Below are positions 9,424 to 18,380 of a DNA stretch of 51,396 bases, one piece after another. A model generated the notes under the pieces. It was not told the origin of the DNA, did no database searches, and saw nothing but the letters and a program-made list of their open reading frames with translations. Location: positions 1 to 51,396 of the forward strand of contig DUCO01000048.1 in the NCBI GenBank assembly GCA_012959765.1. Reading direction: 5' to 3'. This DNA is from Dehalococcoidia bacterium. Its GTDB lineage: Bacteria; Chloroflexota; Dehalococcoidia; Lucifugimonadales; Lucifugimonadaceae. The stretch's first letter is position 1, and every line of letters begins with the position of its first letter. Position numbers and translations under genes: made by a program.

Positions 9424-9429
9424 TAGAAT
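9424..9429 (+). promoter_or_regulatory. Candidate -10 element (TAGAAT)
   Basis: TAGAAT lies about 90 nt upstream of the zinc dehydrogenase gene, in the gap between divergent genes. The same hexamer occurs upstream of galU, two enolase genes and the ThDP gene. No convincing -35 is seen here. Confidence 0.4.
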
Positions 9430-9521
9430 TCGGCATCGAATAATCAGACACGTCGATAACGCACGACATCCGCGTGATTTGCCAGAGCACGTAGCCCCAA
9501 TTAGCAAATAAGAGGAACGAA

Positions 9522-10487
9522 TTGAAAGCAGCCAGAGTTGTAGCGCGCCGAAAGATTGAGTTTCTCGATGTGCCGGAGCTGGGACCACTTGAAGACAAGG
9601 AAGTGCAGATAAAGCTCGAATCACTGTCGGTCTGTGGCAGCGACATTTATCTCGAATACGACGCCGAGCTTCCCGAAGAGGACTATCCGTTCGTGCCCGG
9701 CGCTCCGATGCACGAGTGTGCAGGGGTTGTTGTCGAGAGTCGAGATCCTGACTACAAGGAGGGACAGCGAGTAATCGTCATTCCTCGTGATGTTGCGGGT
9801 ATGCAGGAGCAGGTTGTTCAAACTGCCGACCGGTTGATCAAACTCCCAGAGTGGGGCGATCTTTCTGAATGGGTGATGTGCCAGCACTCGGGTACCGCAC
9901 TTTTTTCAGCTCGAAAATGGGGCAACCCGATGGGTCGTAAGATAGCGGTACTCGGTCAGGGTGGAATTGGACTTACGTTTACGATGATTGCCGAACGTCA
10001 GGGTGCGCATCAGGTCGTTGGAATCGATCTCGAGGAGTACAGGTGCCGAAAGTCGATGGAACTTGGCGCCACCCACACGATAAACGCGTCGAACGAGAAC
10101 ACACTGGAAGCTGCAGCTGAGATTACTGGTGGTGATCTGTTCGACGTAGTGGTCGATGCCAGCGGAAACCCGGACGGGCTGGGGATTGCAATCGATCTCG
10201 TGAAGGAACAGGGGCAGATAATCTCGTTTAGCCTGATTGACCCCCCAACAGCGTCGTTCGATCATCGAAAGTGGATGGGCAAGAACATCCAGATGAATGC
10301 CACGGTAATAGCAGCAACTGGAGAGCCAATCCAGGAAATACGCGATATTGTTGCGCTAAAAGAGCGTGGGTGGATCGACCCCGGTGTGCTGAAGACACAC
10401 GAGGTTACATTCGAGGACGCACAGGACGCGTTTGAGATGTATCGTCTACGTCAGGACGGAGTAATCAAGGTCGCTATGTCGATATAG
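9522..10487 (+). CDS. Zinc-type medium-chain alcohol/polyol dehydrogenase
   Basis: This is an MDR-family NAD(P)-dependent dehydrogenase. The N-terminal catalytic domain has VCGSD, with the zinc-binding Cys at about residue 38, and APMHE, which supplies the next His and Glu. The Rossmann motif AVLGQGGIGL follows near residue 142. The structural-zinc Cys cluster (C-x2-C-x2-C-x7-C) is absent. At 321 aa the protein is somewhat short. It starts at TTG 9522, supported by AGAGGAA at 9511-9517. It is divergent from the enolase operon, so oxidation of a related sugar or polyol is a reasonable guess. Confidence 0.85.
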   Translation: MKAARVVARRKIEFLDVPELGPLEDKEVQIKLESLSVCGSDIYLEYDAELPEEDYPFVPGAPMHECAGVVVESRDPDYKEGQRVIVIPRDVAGMQEQVVQTADRLIKLPEWGDLSEWVMCQHSGTALFSARKWGNPMGRKIAVLGQGGIGLTFTMIAERQGAHQVVGIDLEEYRCRKSMELGATHTINASNENTLEAAAEITGGDLFDVVVDASGNPDGLGIAIDLVKEQGQIISFSLIDPPTASFDHRKWMGKNIQMNATVIAATGEPIQEIRDIVALKERGWIDPGVLKTHEVTFEDAQDAFEMYRLRQDGVIKVAMSI

Positions 10488-10559
10488 GTACGTATAGCTA
10501 TAGCGACAGTCTAATAATTTTGGTATTTTTTGGCTTTTACGCTTATTTAGGAGTTTTAC

Positions 10560-11033
10560 ATGTCTGGCGAAGTAGGTTCCAAGGCTCCAGCTTTCACGTT
10601 GCTCGATAGCGATGGCAACGAGTACAGTTCGAGCAGTTTTGCTGGCAAGAAGGCCGTTCTGGCTTTCTTCCCAGCTGCGTTCAGTGGCGTTTGCGCCGAA
10701 GAACTTTGTACTTTCCGGGACGCGCTTGCCGACTATTCTGGCCTCGACGCCGAAGTAATCGGTATTTCGATTGACGGTCGTTTCGCAAACGGTGCATTCC
10801 GTGATGCAAACAACATTAACTTCCCGATTCTGAGCGACTACAAGCAGACGGCTATTGCCGACTACGATGTCGTCTGGCCCGACTTCGCTGGCATGGACGG
10901 CTACACGGCCGCCCGACGCTCGGTGTTCGTTATCGACGCCAACGGAAACATTGCGTGGAAGTGGCTGTCTGACGCTCCTTCCGATCTTCCTCCGTTCGAT
11001 GAAGTGAAGTCTGAAGTCGAAGCACTCAGCTAA
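10560..11033 (+). CDS. Peroxiredoxin (AhpC/TSA family)
   Basis: This is a thioredoxin-fold peroxidase that would detoxify H2O2 and organic peroxides in the cytoplasm. The active-site loop FPAAFSGVCAEELC has the peroxidatic Cys45 and a second Cys at 50. The length (157 aa) matches the AhpE/BCP-like subgroups. TAGGAG just upstream of the ATG is a good ribosome site. An A+T-rich stretch before it may hold the promoter. A strong terminator follows, so the gene is probably monocistronic. Confidence 0.92.
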   Translation: MSGEVGSKAPAFTLLDSDGNEYSSSSFAGKKAVLAFFPAAFSGVCAEELCTFRDALADYSGLDAEVIGISIDGRFANGAFRDANNINFPILSDYKQTAIADYDVVWPDFAGMDGYTAARRSVFVIDANGNIAWKWLSDAPSDLPPFDEVKSEVEALS

Positions 11034-11064
11034 CTTTCCAAAAACGCAACGATCGAAAATATGA

Positions 11065-11097
11065 CAGGCCCCGAAGCAATTCGGGGCTTGTTTGCTT
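11065..11097 (+). terminator. Rho-independent terminator after the peroxiredoxin gene
   Basis: An 11-bp stem (CAGGCCCCGAA with TTCGGGGCTTG, one G-U pair) closes a GCAA tetraloop and is followed by a T-rich tract. Confidence 0.88.
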
Positions 11098-11164
11098 TAA
11101 CCGTCTGGCGCATCATTCGCCTCAACTTTGAATTCACCTGCCCAAACGAACTGGAAATTTGTTT

Positions 11165-13723
11165 ATGCCGAAGTTCACGTCAGTTTCACTCGCCACCAGC
11201 CTGAACGCCAGTCGTGCCGACTCGCAACACTGGGAGCCAAAGACCGCGGCGTCCGTTGTCGACTTGCCAGTCGGTTCGCAAACTTACTGGGGTGTGCCAT
11301 TCGATATTGCCAGTAGCAGGAATGAACTGCTTGTGCTCGATGGTGAATCGAGCGTTGATGTTTCGGTGGGTGCGGCTGGATCGCATCTTGTGTTCGCACA
11401 TTTTTGTGATGAAAAGGCCTCGACTACGGTGGCGGGGCAGCCAGCTGACTATCTGAATCCGGTGGTTACGGCTCCGGGTGAGCATCTCGCCGATTATGTA
11501 GTCGTCTTCGAAGATGGCTCAGAGCATCGGCAGTCGATACGCCGGCGCTTCGAAATCAATCAGGTGCAAACCCGAATGCAAAGCGGTTTTTCGTCACGCC
11601 AGCACCAGGGCCTTAGCGCAATGCCCAAACGTGGACCGTACCCGAATAACGCGTGGGGTCGCTGGCAGACAGGTGTGATGGTTGGCGACGCCCCGGCGGA
11701 CGGCCGCACGGCTGCGAAAAATGACAGGCAGGGGCGTTCGACGCCGCCACCTTCGTGGACGATATACGCGCTGGAGTTGTCCGACTCTTCGAAAACCATC
11801 GCTTCAGTGCGGATCGAATCGACCGGTGCCACTTCCATTGCGATAGGCGCATTGACGCTGTTCAGCGGGCAGGACAATCCGCTTCGCCACCAGCCGCTTG
11901 AGACGGTCGAAGTCGATGCAGGCGGCAAGTCGGCAGCCGATCTTGATGTAGATATCGATCTTGGTGTGATTGCCCGGCAGCAGGATATTCAAAGCTTCGA
12001 CGGTGAAGCATGGCTTGCTGATCCTGTTAAGGGCTGGGGTGAGTCGGCCGAAGATCCTGGCATGGTCGCCTCGATCGATCTGACAGCATCTTCCGACGCA
12101 ACGCTTTCGATAGACGGACACGATATCGACGTTCGGTCACTACTCGAATCGGGTGCTGCGAAAAGTCATGACGGCAAAGTCAGCGCCAGAGTTCTGACTT
12201 CAGAGCGTACGTGGGTTCATGGCAAGATCATCGATTCCAGTACCGGGAAGCCAACTGCCGCTCGCATTCACTTCCGATCGCCCGACGGTCGCTACTTCCC
12301 GCCATACGGTCACACCCACGAAGTGAACGACAACTGGTTCGAGGACTACGGCGCTGACCTGCTGCTCGGCGACACGCCGTATGCGTACGTTGACGGCACG
12401 TTCCAGGGTGAGCTTCCTGTTGGCGATGTGTATGTCGAGGTGTCCAAGGGTTTCGAGTTCGAGCCGATCAGACAGAAGCTAAATATCAAACCCGGTCAGC
12501 GTGAGTTGAAAATTACGTTGAATCGCAACTCGAACCTTCGTGCATCAGGCTGGGTCACTGCCGATACGCACACTCACTTCCTGACACCCGAAACTGCCCA
12601 TTTGGAAGCCGCGGCTGAAGACATAAACGTCATCAACCTGTTGGCTGCTCAGTGGGGGGATTTGTACACGAATGTTGGTGATCTTACGGGTGCGGTTTCC
12701 GGTTCGTCTTCAGCCGAAACGGTCGTCTGGGTCGGCAGCGAAAACCGTCAGCACTTCATGGGTCACATCAGCTTGATGGGTGCGACCGGATCACCGATCT
12801 TCCCAATGTCGACCAGTGGCCCAACGGAGGGCTATATCGGCGACCCAACTGTGCGTGCGATGAGTGAATGGGCTGATGAGGCCCGCGAAAAAGGCGGTCT
12901 TGCCATCGTTCCGCACTTCCCGTTCCCGCATTCCGAGGTTATTGCCGAGGTTGTGCTTGGCAAAGTTGATGGACTTGAGATTCGTGATTTCCACGTTCCC
13001 ACGATGGACACGTTCGCCGTGCACGAGTGGTACAGATTGCTGAGTTGTGGTTATCGAATCGCTGCGGTTGGCGGCACCGACAAGATGTCGGCTGGCATGC
13101 CGGTTGGAGGTGTGCGGACTTACGCGTTTATCGGCGACAGGGAACTTTCGCACGACTCGTGGAGTGATGCTGTGCGGGCGGGTCGGACATATACCACCAG
13201 TGGTCCGTTGATGGACTTCACAGTGGAAGGGCTGCGCCCGGGCGACGAGCTGTCTCTACCGGAGTCCGGCGGATCAGTTCACGTGAAGGCGATTGCAACG
13301 TGCGCGATGCCCATCAACAAGCTAGAGATTGTGTTCAACGGCAAGGTGATCTCCCAGACGTCGGCGTCTGGCGACGGTGAAAAGCTGTTGGCTATAGACG
13401 AAACACTGGATCTGCCCGGTAGCGGCTGGATAGCTGCTCGTGCGGTTAGCGATCATGTTGCGTGGCACGTTTGGCCGGTGAACTTCGCTGTTCACACTTC
13501 GGCTGTATACGTAAAAGCTGGCCGAACTGACGTGTTCGATGCATCACTTGGCGAGTACCTGATCACGACGATGCAGGGTGGTGTCGAGTGGCTGGATACG
13601 CTGGCGACCCGTGCCGACGCTGAACGTCATGCGACTATTCGCAAGGTATACACCGACGCTATTGGAGCAGTGAACAAGAAGATGCCTCACACTCACGCCG
13701 ACGGAACGACGCACACGCACTAG
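11165..13723 (+). CDS. CehA/McbA-family (PHP superfamily) metallohydrolase, large multidomain protein
   Basis: This is an 852-aa protein if started at ATG 11165; a TTG lies two codons earlier. Residues 1-340 look like beta-rich ligand-binding domains. Residues 350-450 resemble a carboxypeptidase-regulatory beta-sandwich. Residues 460-750 form the metallohydrolase: ADTHTHF (His469 and His471), VGSENRQHFMGH, IVPHFPFPHSE and AVGGTDK supply likely metal ligands. CehA and McbA hydrolyse carbamate esters, but environmental homologues have unknown substrates. The C-terminus ends in a His-rich tail (PHTHADGTTHTH) that could bind metal. No signal peptide is visible, so it appears cytoplasmic. Confidence 0.8.
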   Translation: MPKFTSVSLATSLNASRADSQHWEPKTAASVVDLPVGSQTYWGVPFDIASSRNELLVLDGESSVDVSVGAAGSHLVFAHFCDEKASTTVAGQPADYLNPVVTAPGEHLADYVVVFEDGSEHRQSIRRRFEINQVQTRMQSGFSSRQHQGLSAMPKRGPYPNNAWGRWQTGVMVGDAPADGRTAAKNDRQGRSTPPPSWTIYALELSDSSKTIASVRIESTGATSIAIGALTLFSGQDNPLRHQPLETVEVDAGGKSAADLDVDIDLGVIARQQDIQSFDGEAWLADPVKGWGESAEDPGMVASIDLTASSDATLSIDGHDIDVRSLLESGAAKSHDGKVSARVLTSERTWVHGKIIDSSTGKPTAARIHFRSPDGRYFPPYGHTHEVNDNWFEDYGADLLLGDTPYAYVDGTFQGELPVGDVYVEVSKGFEFEPIRQKLNIKPGQRELKITLNRNSNLRASGWVTADTHTHFLTPETAHLEAAAEDINVINLLAAQWGDLYTNVGDLTGAVSGSSSAETVVWVGSENRQHFMGHISLMGATGSPIFPMSTSGPTEGYIGDPTVRAMSEWADEAREKGGLAIVPHFPFPHSEVIAEVVLGKVDGLEIRDFHVPTMDTFAVHEWYRLLSCGYRIAAVGGTDKMSAGMPVGGVRTYAFIGDRELSHDSWSDAVRAGRTYTTSGPLMDFTVEGLRPGDELSLPESGGSVHVKAIATCAMPINKLEIVFNGKVISQTSASGDGEKLLAIDETLDLPGSGWIAARAVSDHVAWHVWPVNFAVHTSAVYVKAGRTDVFDASLGEYLITTMQGGVEWLDTLATRADAERHATIRKVYTDAIGAVNKKMPHTHADGTTHTH

Positions 13724-13774
13724 CCGCCAGTGGCGGGATTATGGGTCGGACTAAACTAATTGCCAGACACAGAC

Positions 13775-13813
13775 TATTTCCCGAGCGGAGTCATCGGAGC
13801 CGAGGGAACTGGA
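13775..13813. repeat. Dispersed hairpin repeat, family A, copy 2
   Basis: ATTTCCCGAGCGGAGTCATC and the bases that follow match the reverse complement of 1690-1724. It sits in the 185-nt gap between the metallohydrolase and SDR genes, in inverted orientation to copy 3. Confidence 0.5.
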
Positions 13814-13860
13814 GGGGACGCGTTTGGTCGCTGGGTGGAATGAACGCTGTAATCTGCGAG

Positions 13861-13894
13861 GTCCCTCCACTTCGCTTTGCTACGGTCGGGAAAT
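13861..13894. repeat. Dispersed hairpin repeat, family A, copy 3
   Basis: The shared elements are TCCCTCC at one end and GGTCGGGAAAT at the other, as in copy 1. Together with copy 2 it makes an imperfect inverted pair spanning 13775-13894 between convergent genes. Confidence 0.45.
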
Positions 13895-13908
13895 CGAACG
13901 GTTAGCGA

Positions 13909-14736
13909 CTAGTCGTCACCCTTCGGATTCGCTGGGCGTACCGAACCGGCGCTTACTCCTCCGTCCATGAGGAGTTCGGCTCCGGTCATGTACGAAGCAT
14001 CGTCAGACGCCAGAAACAGGATTCCGCCGGCGATGTCTTCGGGCTTACCCCAGCGTCCGAGAGGAACGCGGTCGGTGCGGAACTTGCTCTGCTCGGGGTC
14101 GGTGTAGAGATAGTCGGTGAACGGCGTGTGAACCCAACCCGGCATGATCGTGTTCACTCGAATTCCAAGTTCAGCGAGCTGAAGTGCTGACGACATCGAG
14201 AAGTTCAGCATGCCGCCGCGTGAGAACGAATAGGCCGATCCGTACGCCCCGGAACCCTGCTTGGCTGCCATCGACGCCAGGTTGATGATCGCTCCGCCGC
14301 CGCCCTGCTCCATATGCTTCGCGACTGCACGGGTGCCAAGAAATATCCCAACTGTGCTGATTTCCATCGTCTTCTTCCAGACGGCGGGTTCGATGTCGAG
14401 AATCGATTTTGGATCGAGGATTCCTGCGATGTTGACCAGAATGTCGACTCGCCCAAAGTGCTTCATGGCTGCGTCAACAACTGACGTCCACTGGTCTTCC
14501 TCAGTTACATCGAGGTGCAGGTATATCGCGTCGTGTCCGGCGTCTCGAAGTTGCTGCGCCGATGCCTCGCCGATCTCATCTTGAACATCGGTGATGACTA
14601 CTCCACGCCCGCCCTCTTCGAGGAATCTCCAGACAGTGGCACCACCGAATCCCATCAGATGATCTTTGTTAGTGGCGGCGGAGCCGGTTAGGAGGGCAAC
14701 TTTGCCGTCGAATCGATTGGCAAATCGCATAGTCAT
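13909..14736 (-). CDS. Short-chain dehydrogenase/reductase (SDR)
   Basis: This is a classical-type SDR of 275 aa. The N-terminal cofactor region begins LLTGSAATNKDHLMGFGGAT, a longer glycine-motif loop than usual. NIAGI replaces the usual NNAG. The catalytic Ser is in INLASMAAK. The active-site helix reads AYSFSRGG, so the normal YxxxK has Arg (codon CGC) in place of Lys. The C-terminal part includes the cofactor-binding segment NTIMPGWVHTPF and the family-typical MTGAELLMDGG. The substrate is unknown. It is convergent with the metallohydrolase gene. Confidence 0.87.
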   Translation of the reverse strand: MTMRFANRFDGKVALLTGSAATNKDHLMGFGGATVWRFLEEGGRGVVITDVQDEIGEASAQQLRDAGHDAIYLHLDVTEEDQWTSVVDAAMKHFGRVDILVNIAGILDPKSILDIEPAVWKKTMEISTVGIFLGTRAVAKHMEQGGGGAIINLASMAAKQGSGAYGSAYSFSRGGMLNFSMSSALQLAELGIRVNTIMPGWVHTPFTDYLYTDPEQSKFRTDRVPLGRWGKPEDIAGGILFLASDDASYMTGAELLMDGGVSAGSVRPANPKGDD

Positions 14737-14863
14737 ATCGTGTACTGGCCTTTTCTGGTCTTAGTTCTTCGGTCTGGGAACTCAACAGAGTAGGGGTTCT
14801 GTCGGGCTCGGCAAGTTTAGACCTCGGGGCAGAGGTTTCGGCAGGCACTTGCGAACTATTTGG

Positions 14864-15310
14864 TCAGAATTGCGAACGCTGAACGGCGACCACGAGATTC
14901 GGAATGAGGAACCCGAATATACCGATAAACACCGCTAATTCGGCCAAGAAGTGCTGCTTGCGATCTTGAAAGAATACGAACGCAGGAATCGAAATGCCGA
15001 TCGTCACGAACAGGACGACGAGCAGGTAAACGGGGCTTGGCGCTATTGAGATTTGCGGATCAGCGAGTGTTGATGCTGATCGGGTCGCCTGAGCAGCGAA
15101 CGCCATTACTATTGCCAGAAAATTCCAGCCTAAATATGTGGCAACAGTCGCCATCGTGATCAGTTTCGAAACGCTCGACTCGGCAGCTCGATTCTTAAGA
15201 GCTTGCGGTGGGTTGTATACGAGCAGTAGCGCCATGTGAGTGACGAAGACCATTCCCATGACCGCACCGCCGATCATGCCGGCGATCACTGTGCGCAGCG
15301 GCTCTTCCAT
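14864..15310 (-). CDS. Four-helix integral membrane protein of unknown function
   Basis: This 148-aa protein has four hydrophobic segments at about 6-30, 51-72, 91-112 and 122-142. I do not recognise a family. Its ATG (15310-15308) overlaps the ispE stop by one base (TAATG), so it is translationally coupled to ispE and probably co-transcribed with rsmA and ispE. It is the last gene of that set. Confidence 0.7.
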   Translation of the reverse strand: MEEPLRTVIAGMIGGAVMGMVFVTHMALLLVYNPPQALKNRAAESSVSKLITMATVATYLGWNFLAIVMAFAAQATRSASTLADPQISIAPSPVYLLVVLFVTIGISIPAFVFFQDRKQHFLAELAVFIGIFGFLIPNLVVAVQRSQF

Positions 15311-16206
15311 TAAGGCTTCTTGCTTTCTGGAATGGCTGGAGCGGGGTCGACTAAATAAGCGTTAAGGCCGTGAATCGTCGTCAGTAGCAGGTGCCACGCT
15401 GTGCCAAGTTCTTTCGATGGCGGGATGGTGAACATCGAAGGGCCTGCTCCACACAGAATGACGTCGCGAGCACCGAGCGACATCAGTTTATCACGCTGGC
15501 TGCCCCACCCCGGGAACAACGTTTCAGCGAGTACGCCGAACTGGTTGAAGAAGAATTCGGGTGGGCAGTCGCCTCCAGTTCGAATTCGGGCGGCCAGCTT
15601 GTGGGTCAGATTCCCCCGAGTGAACATCGATTCGTTTACATGTGCGAACACTGATGCTGTTTTAGCCGTTGGATTTTCGAGATCCACTTTTGGTGTGAGT
15701 ATGAGAAATTTAGGGATCTTGGCGGCGGCCACAGGCGTTACATCTTCGCCTCTTCCCTGCACCAACGAAGTTCCGCCACAAACGAGAAATGGAACGTCGG
15801 ACCCGATATCGGCGGCAATCTCGGTCAACTCGTCCATGGATAGTCCGAGATTCCATAGTTTATTCAGGCCACGCAGGGTAGCTGCAGCATCGGTCGATCC
15901 TCCGCCGAGTCCTGCCGATACCGGAATGTTCTTTTCGATAGCAATCTGCGCGCCCATGGCGACACCGGAACGTTCTCTGAGAACGTTCGCTGCTTTGGTT
16001 GCGAGATTTATCTCAGGAGTAATCTGCTCGTCATCGCACGAAACCACGATCTCGTCAGACTCTGTGATCGAGACCGTGTCGTACAGATCGACCGTCTGCA
16101 TGACCGACGCCAGATTGTGGTAGCCATCACGCCGTTTTCCAAGGATTTCCAGCGTGAGATTGACTTTGGCGTAAGCCTTTTCAGTGATGTTTATATTGCT
16201 ACTCAC
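15310..16206 (-). CDS. ispE: 4-diphosphocytidyl-2-C-methyl-D-erythritol kinase
   Basis: This is the GHMP kinase of the non-mevalonate (MEP) isoprenoid pathway. It phosphorylates the 2-hydroxyl of CDP-methylerythritol. The N-terminus has AYAKVNLTLEILGKRRDGYH, the IspE hallmark. The ATP loop VSAGLGGGSTDAA and a C-terminal CGAGPSMF motif follow. I start it at GTG 16206, overlapping the rsmA stop and giving 298 aa, the usual length. A longer open frame to 16470 is only overlap with rsmA. Its placement indicates the MEP pathway. Confidence 0.93.
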   Translation of the reverse strand: MSSNINITEKAYAKVNLTLEILGKRRDGYHNLASVMQTVDLYDTVSITESDEIVVSCDDEQITPEINLATKAANVLRERSGVAMGAQIAIEKNIPVSAGLGGGSTDAAATLRGLNKLWNLGLSMDELTEIAADIGSDVPFLVCGGTSLVQGRGEDVTPVAAAKIPKFLILTPKVDLENPTAKTASVFAHVNESMFTRGNLTHKLAARIRTGGDCPPEFFFNQFGVLAETLFPGWGSQRDKLMSLGARDVILCGAGPSMFTIPPSKELGTAWHLLLTTIHGLNAYLVDPAPAIPESKKP

Positions 16207-17047
16207 TACGACGCCCCTGTCGTTTGCGTCGAACTGAACCGTGAACCTGTGCCGGTCGTCCAGCCTCCACCCACACGTCGTACAGAACCTGCCAGTCATC
16301 AAGTGAGAGTGTGGCGGGCCGTCTGGAAGTTTCAAAGCCTGTTTTCTCAACAAGTGTTCGAGCTTCTTCCAAGGGGATGAACAGTCCGTCAGAGAGCGAG
16401 TTGTGCAGTTGTTTTCGAGGGCTCTTGAAACCGCTGCGCGCCAGCTTGAAAAAATCATCGGCTGATTCAAAATTCAGTCTTAGTTCAGCACTTGGCTTCA
16501 GCTTCAACACCGACGAGTGAACCTTGGGTGGTGGGTTAAAGCACTCTGGCGGGACGTCGATTACGCGCTCGGCGGTCGAGTAAATCTGAATCGCCAGTGA
16601 AAGCAAGCTCATAACACCGGGCAGCGCGGCCATGTCGTTGGCAACTTCACGCTGAATCATGATCACCATCGAAGTTGGTTTGCGAGTGGATTCGAGGAAA
16701 TTGCGTGTAATCGGGTTGGCCGCGTAGTACGGCAGGTTTGCGACAACCTTGTAGTCACCTTCAACGAGCCACGGATCAGAGTCAGATCCGAAGTCACGAG
16801 CATCGACGTTCAACACTCGTACGTTGGGATTCGAGTCATACTTGAACGCCAGTCGATCTGCCAGATCGGTGTCGTACTCCAGAAGAAGCACTCGCCCTGC
16901 CCGTTCGACAAGATCGCCCGTCAAAGCGCCTCGTCCAGGCCCAACCTCGACAACGGTCTCGTCAGACGATAAATCGGCAGCTTCTATGATGGCATTTACT
17001 ACCGTGGCGTCTTCGAGAAAGTGCTGACCCAGCCGTTGTGGGGTCAT
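16199..17047 (-). CDS. rsmA: 16S rRNA (adenine1518-N6/adenine1519-N6)-dimethyltransferase
   Basis: This is KsgA/RsmA, a SAM-dependent enzyme that dimethylates two adenines in the 3'-terminal hairpin of 16S rRNA during 30S maturation. RLGQHFLED opens the protein. The SAM-binding motif I is VVEVGPGRGALTGDL, and motif IV is ANLPYYAANP. The C-terminal helical domain includes PPECFNPPPKVHSSV. I prefer ATG 17047; a TTG four codons upstream is possible. It is followed by ispE with overlapping ends, a common bacterial pairing. Confidence 0.93.
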   Translation of the reverse strand: MTPQRLGQHFLEDATVVNAIIEAADLSSDETVVEVGPGRGALTGDLVERAGRVLLLEYDTDLADRLAFKYDSNPNVRVLNVDARDFGSDSDPWLVEGDYKVVANLPYYAANPITRNFLESTRKPTSMVIMIQREVANDMAALPGVMSLLSLAIQIYSTAERVIDVPPECFNPPPKVHSSVLKLKPSAELRLNFESADDFFKLARSGFKSPRKQLHNSLSDGLFIPLEEARTLVEKTGFETSRRPATLSLDDWQVLYDVWVEAGRPAQVHGSVRRKRQGRRSE

Positions 17048-17191
17048 TGGCGAATCCAACCCGTTTTTAGTGCCTGCCTCGGGCTATTTGCCACGTGACA
17101 GGCACGACAGTTGAGCAGCAGAGAGAAAAAATATGATCGTGCAACCCTGTGTCGCCAGCTGTCTGAGGCATAGATGCCAGTATCGACTCTA

Positions 17192-17286
17192 GCCCGGAGT
17201 TCCCACGGCACCCGAGGTTTTTCGCTTACCGCTGCTACCTTCCGGTCCTGACGGAGTTCACGAGGCCTCGCCGCGCAGGGCCAGGC
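17192..17286 (-). ncRNA. ffs: Signal recognition particle RNA (4.5S, small bacterial type)
   Basis: The sense strand contains GTCAGGACCGGAAGGTAGCA, the highly conserved apical domain with the GGAA tetraloop and the asymmetric loop that binds Ffh. Flanking sequences pair: GCCUGG at the 5' end with CCGGGC at the 3' end, and CGAGG with CCUCG. The ends are estimated from this pairing, about 95 nt. It lies about 145 nt upstream of rsmA on the same strand. Confidence 0.92.
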
Positions 17287-17484
17287 TATCAACATCTAAA
17301 TACTGACTCTAGCGGCCACAGTCGAACAGTCTCGACAGGGTATTCAGTCTCGCTATAGCGGATTGCGAGTACAGGGCACCGCTAACGCCCCACCTAGCAC
17401 GATCAGGTTAATCGTACTACCGAGTTGCAGAATAGTCGCCAAATAGCCAGTGGATTTCTACACGAATACCGGGGTGATTGCCGT

Positions 17485-17490
17485 TAGAAT
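17485..17490 (+). promoter_or_regulatory. Candidate -10 element of galU (leaderless)
   Basis: TTAGAAT is followed by only six bases before the galU ATG at 17497. Transcription would therefore begin at or next to the start codon, and no Shine-Dalgarno is present. No clear -35 is seen. Confidence 0.5.
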
Positions 17491-17496
17491 CTCGAC

Positions 17497-18375
17497 ATGC
17501 CCAACCCGACAAGCGAAATGCCCCCGATAACCAAAGCTGTAATTCCGGTTGGTGGATTAGGAACACGGTTCCTTCCTGCCACTCGCACGGTGCCCAAGCA
17601 TTTGCTGCCGGTACTGAATGTTCCGGTGATCGAATATGCAGTACGTGAAGCGGCGGCGGCAGGGGTGACCGACATCGCTATCGTGATGTCGCCGAGCATG
17701 GAATCGGTGGTCGACTACTTTGGCAATCAGCCGGTTCTTGAGCGTGAACTCAAGGCACGAGGGCGTGATGAACTTCTTGAGGCGCAACTCGAACTAGCTT
17801 CACTGGCTAATGTTTCAGCGGTTTATCAGTACGATCCAAAGGGTCCCGGTCACGCAATTCTTCAGGCTAGAGAGTTCTGCGACGGCGAGGCTTTTGTGAC
17901 GATATTCCCTGATGACGTGATCATCCACGAGACATCAGCGACCGAACAGTTGATGCAGGTGTATCGAGAGCACGGCGGTTCGGTAATAGCCGTTACGGAA
18001 TCACCTGACGAGATAGTTCACACAAAGGGCATCGTTGGTGGAACGGCTATTGGCGATGATGTTTATTCGGTCGATGTGGTGGTTGAGAAGCCTGCGCTGG
18101 AAGACGCCCCGAGTAATCTGGCGATTGTCGCTCGATACATCCTCGACAACGGTGTGTTCGATTATCTTGCTGAAGAGCGTTCTGGTGTGGGTGGGGAAAT
18201 TCAGATCACCGACGCTATAGCCGCTTTGTTAGGCAATAGTCCGGTCCACGCTCGCCAAATCAGCGGGTTCCATGCCGATACTGGGAATCCGGGTGGAATG
18301 CTCGAAGCCGCAATTTACGTTGCGAAGCAGGATCCTAAACTCGCTGAAGTGGTTAAGCGAGCACTGGCAGACTAA
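17497..18375 (+). CDS. galU: UTP-glucose-1-phosphate uridylyltransferase
   Basis: This enzyme makes UDP-glucose from UTP and glucose-1-phosphate for glycan and envelope synthesis. The nucleotide loop GGLGTRFLPATRTVPKHLLP is at residues 19-38. Family members usually have ATKAxPKEMLP, so there are two conservative changes. The FPDDV metal-binding motif lies near 142, and VVEKP and GGEIQITDAI follow in the sugar-binding half. At 292 aa the length is typical. It is convergent with the MFS gene, with only 5 nt between them. Confidence 0.92.
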   Translation: MPNPTSEMPPITKAVIPVGGLGTRFLPATRTVPKHLLPVLNVPVIEYAVREAAAAGVTDIAIVMSPSMESVVDYFGNQPVLERELKARGRDELLEAQLELASLANVSAVYQYDPKGPGHAILQAREFCDGEAFVTIFPDDVIIHETSATEQLMQVYREHGGSVIAVTESPDEIVHTKGIVGGTAIGDDVYSVDVVVEKPALEDAPSNLAIVARYILDNGVFDYLAEERSGVGGEIQITDAIAALLGNSPVHARQISGFHADTGNPGGMLEAAIYVAKQDPKLAEVVKRALAD

Positions 18376-18380
18376 GCCGC

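Noticed and set aside
10600..10710. Selenocysteine in the peroxiredoxin
   Set aside because: The peroxidatic and second Cys are encoded by TGC and TGT; no in-frame TGA is present.
13735..13860. T-box-like segment (GGGTGGAATGAACGC)
   Set aside because: It lies between convergent genes inside the repeat pair and does not lead into any gene; the similarity is superficial.
16207..16470. Longer N-terminus for ispE
   Set aside because: The extra residues lie inside rsmA in another frame and show no IspE similarity; GTG 16206 gives the normal length.
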